Source: Ruminiclostridium sp. (GTDB lineage Bacteria; Bacillota_A; Clostridia; Oscillospirales; Oscillospiraceae). From it: a stretch of DNA of 14,065 nucleotides. A program made the position numbers and the translations under genes. Position 1 is the first letter of the stretch, and each line of letters begins with the position of its first letter. Location: positions 1 to 14,065 of the forward strand of contig JAFXCU010000225.1 in NCBI GenBank assembly GCA_017521345.1, written 5' to 3'. Shown here piece after piece: positions 12,919 through 14,065 of the stretch. The notes under the pieces were generated by a model. The model ran no database searches and was not told where the DNA came from. It was given only the letters and a program-made list of their open reading frames with translations.

Positions 12919-13787
12919 ACACCGTGACCTTCCCCGGGCTGGGTCTGACCTTTGAGCTGAACCGGGTGGCCTTTTCCATTGGTGATTTCAACATCTATTG
13001 GTACGGCATCATCATCGGGCTGGGCTTTCTGCTGGGCGGCGGCTTCTGCTGCTGGCGGGCCAAGGATTTTGGCCTCAAGGCCGACGACATCCTGGACCTG
13101 CTGCTCTTTGCCGCCCCCGGCGGCATCATCGGCGCCCGGCTGTACTATATCATCTTCAACCCGGACCTTTACAAGAATGCCGACGGCAGCCTGAACTTCA
13201 AGGCCATGCTGAACGTCCACAACGGCGGTCTGGCCATCTACGGCGGCATCATCATGGCGGTGCTCATCGCCTTTCTGGTGGCCCGGTACAAAAAGATCCC
13301 CTTCCTCACCCTGATCGATGCCTGTGCCTGCGGCCTGCTCATTGGTCAGCTGGTTGGTCGGTGGGGCAACTTCATCAACGTGGAGGCCTACGGGGAGGAG
13401 ACCACTCTGCCCTGGCGCATGGGCATCATGGACCCGGAATACATGGAGGTCCATCCCACCTTCCTGTATGAGTCCCTGTGGAACCTGCTGGGCCTCTGCC
13501 TGCTGATTTTTGTGATGCGCAAGGGCTGGCGGAAGTTTGACGGCATGCTCTTCCTGCTGTATATGGCCTGGTACGGCTTTGGCCGTGGGCTCATCGAGGG
13601 ACTGCGGACGGACAGTCTGTATTTCTTCTCCACCGGCATCCGCACCTCCCAGATGGTGGGCTTTGTGAGCTTCGCCGTGGCAGTGGCCATTCTCATCTGG
13701 CAGCTCCGGAAGCATCCGGACCCTGGTAACCTGTACGTAAATAAACCTATCCATACAAAATCTAAAAAACAAGAGGAGTCGAAGTAA
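12915..13787 (+). CDS. lgt: Phosphatidylglycerol:prolipoprotein diacylglyceryl transferase
   Basis: Lgt moves diacylglycerol from phosphatidylglycerol to the lipobox Cys of prolipoproteins, the first step in lipoprotein maturation. The 290-residue integral membrane protein has about seven hydrophobic helices and the family motifs NIYWYGIIIGLGF (26-38), HNGGLAIYGG (102-111), GRWGNFINVEAYG (148-160, the core Lgt signature with R149 and N152), HPTFLYESLWN (180-190) and GRGLIEGLRTDSL (223-235). The C-terminus is lysine-rich and cytosolic. The start overlaps the ymfH stop. Its substrates would include the three lipoproteins at 3588-6237, though it is in a different operon. Confidence 0.98.
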   Translation: MNTVTFPGLGLTFELNRVAFSIGDFNIYWYGIIIGLGFLLGGGFCCWRAKDFGLKADDILDLLLFAAPGGIIGARLYYIIFNPDLYKNADGSLNFKAMLNVHNGGLAIYGGIIMAVLIAFLVARYKKIPFLTLIDACACGLLIGQLVGRWGNFINVEAYGEETTLPWRMGIMDPEYMEVHPTFLYESLWNLLGLCLLIFVMRKGWRKFDGMLFLLYMAWYGFGRGLIEGLRTDSLYFFSTGIRTSQMVGFVSFAVAVAILIWQLRKHPDPGNLYVNKPIHTKSKKQEESK

Positions 13788-13788
13788 T

Positions 13789-14065
13789 ATGGCAACTATT
13801 TTAGACGGTAAGGCATTAGCCGCTAAGGTCAAAGCACAGGTCAAGGAAGAGGCAGCAACCCTGCCCCGCATCCCCGGTCTGGCAGTCATCATTGTGGGCA
13901 ACAACCCCGCCAGCCGTGTGTACGTCAACAGCAAGCGCAAGGACTGCGAGGAGTGCGGCTTCCTGAGCGAGGAGTTCGCTCTGCCCGAGGAGACCACCGA
14001 GGCTGAGCTGATCTCCCTGATCCAGGAGCTGAACGGCCGGGCCGACATCGACGGCATCCTGTGCC
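13789..14065 (+). CDS. folD: Bifunctional methylenetetrahydrofolate dehydrogenase/cyclohydrolase FolD, 5' part
   Basis: FolD interconverts 5,10-methylene-, methenyl- and 10-formyl-tetrahydrofolate in the cytosol. The first 92 codons are present and the gene runs off the window. The start MATILDGKALA, the stretch GLAVIIVGNNPASRVYVNSK and the beginning DIDGILC of the substrate loop are diagnostic. Y45 and K49 form the catalytic Y-x-x-x-K. The ATG follows the lgt stop by 1 nt, with AGAGGAG (13772-13778) as ribosome site. The first codons (ACT ATT TTA GAC GGT) are less GC-rich than the rest, which may favour initiation. Confidence 0.97.
   Translation, partial: MATILDGKALAAKVKAQVKEEAATLPRIPGLAVIIVGNNPASRVYVNSKRKDCEECGFLSEEFALPEETTEAELISLIQELNGRADIDGILC

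Noticed and set aside
3588..13787. lgt and the three lipoproteins as one dedicated locus
   Set aside because: The ylxM-trmD operon on the opposite strand and a bidirectional terminator separate them. Lgt is a general housekeeping enzyme.
12831..14057. 408-residue minus-strand frame over lgt and folD
   Set aside because: The plus strand carries clear Lgt and FolD motifs across the same span.

Overview
The window looks like chromosome from a GC-rich gut Clostridia species, probably of the Oscillospiraceae (Flavonifractor/Lawsonibacter-like). This is inferred from the SRP/ribosome-maturation gene order, a zf-HC2 anti-sigma factor beside a small ECF sigma factor, the YmfF/YmfH peptidase pair, strong AGGAGG ribosome sites with several GTG/TTG starts, and a GC-rich intergenic repeat of a kind I associate with that family. 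No plasmid, phage, IS or CRISPR signature is present.

Left part (1-2244, plus strand). It opens with the last 25 codons of a LivF-type ABC ATPase and its terminator. A single MarR-family regulator follows with its own promoter and terminator. Next is an ECF sigma factor translationally coupled to its membrane anti-sigma factor, preceded by a promoter of the form expected for ECF autoregulation and followed by a terminator.

Middle part (2261-6446, plus strand). This is the least explained region. A strong promoter embedded in repeated CGATAATT-like words drives five tightly packed genes: a long multi-pass membrane protein with a DUF2975-like tail, a 76-residue YozG-like XRE regulator, and three paralogous predicted lipoproteins. 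All three lipoproteins have the lipid-attachment Cys at residue 18 in the same GCQLA context, and they share four further motifs. The operon ends directly against a 160-bp intergenic repeat element. A bidirectional terminator then separates it from the convergent operon.

Right-centre (6456-10183, minus strand). This is the conserved translation/secretion operon ylxM-ffh-rpsP-khpA-rimM-trmD. One promoter lies upstream of ylxM and carries a perfect 9-bp inverted repeat across its -35 box. A terminator-like hairpin lies inside the operon between khpA and rimM.

Right part (10255-14065, plus strand). A divergent promoter drives ymfF-ymfH-lgt-folD. These are an inactive/active M16 peptidase pair associated in Bacillus with EF-P modification, prolipoprotein diacylglyceryl transferase (which would lipidate proteins such as the three lipoproteins above), and the 5' part of folD, cut by the window end.

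The housekeeping blocks are ordinary. The best candidate for an undescribed system is the promoter / DUF2975-like membrane protein / XRE / triple-lipoprotein operon at 2261-6237.
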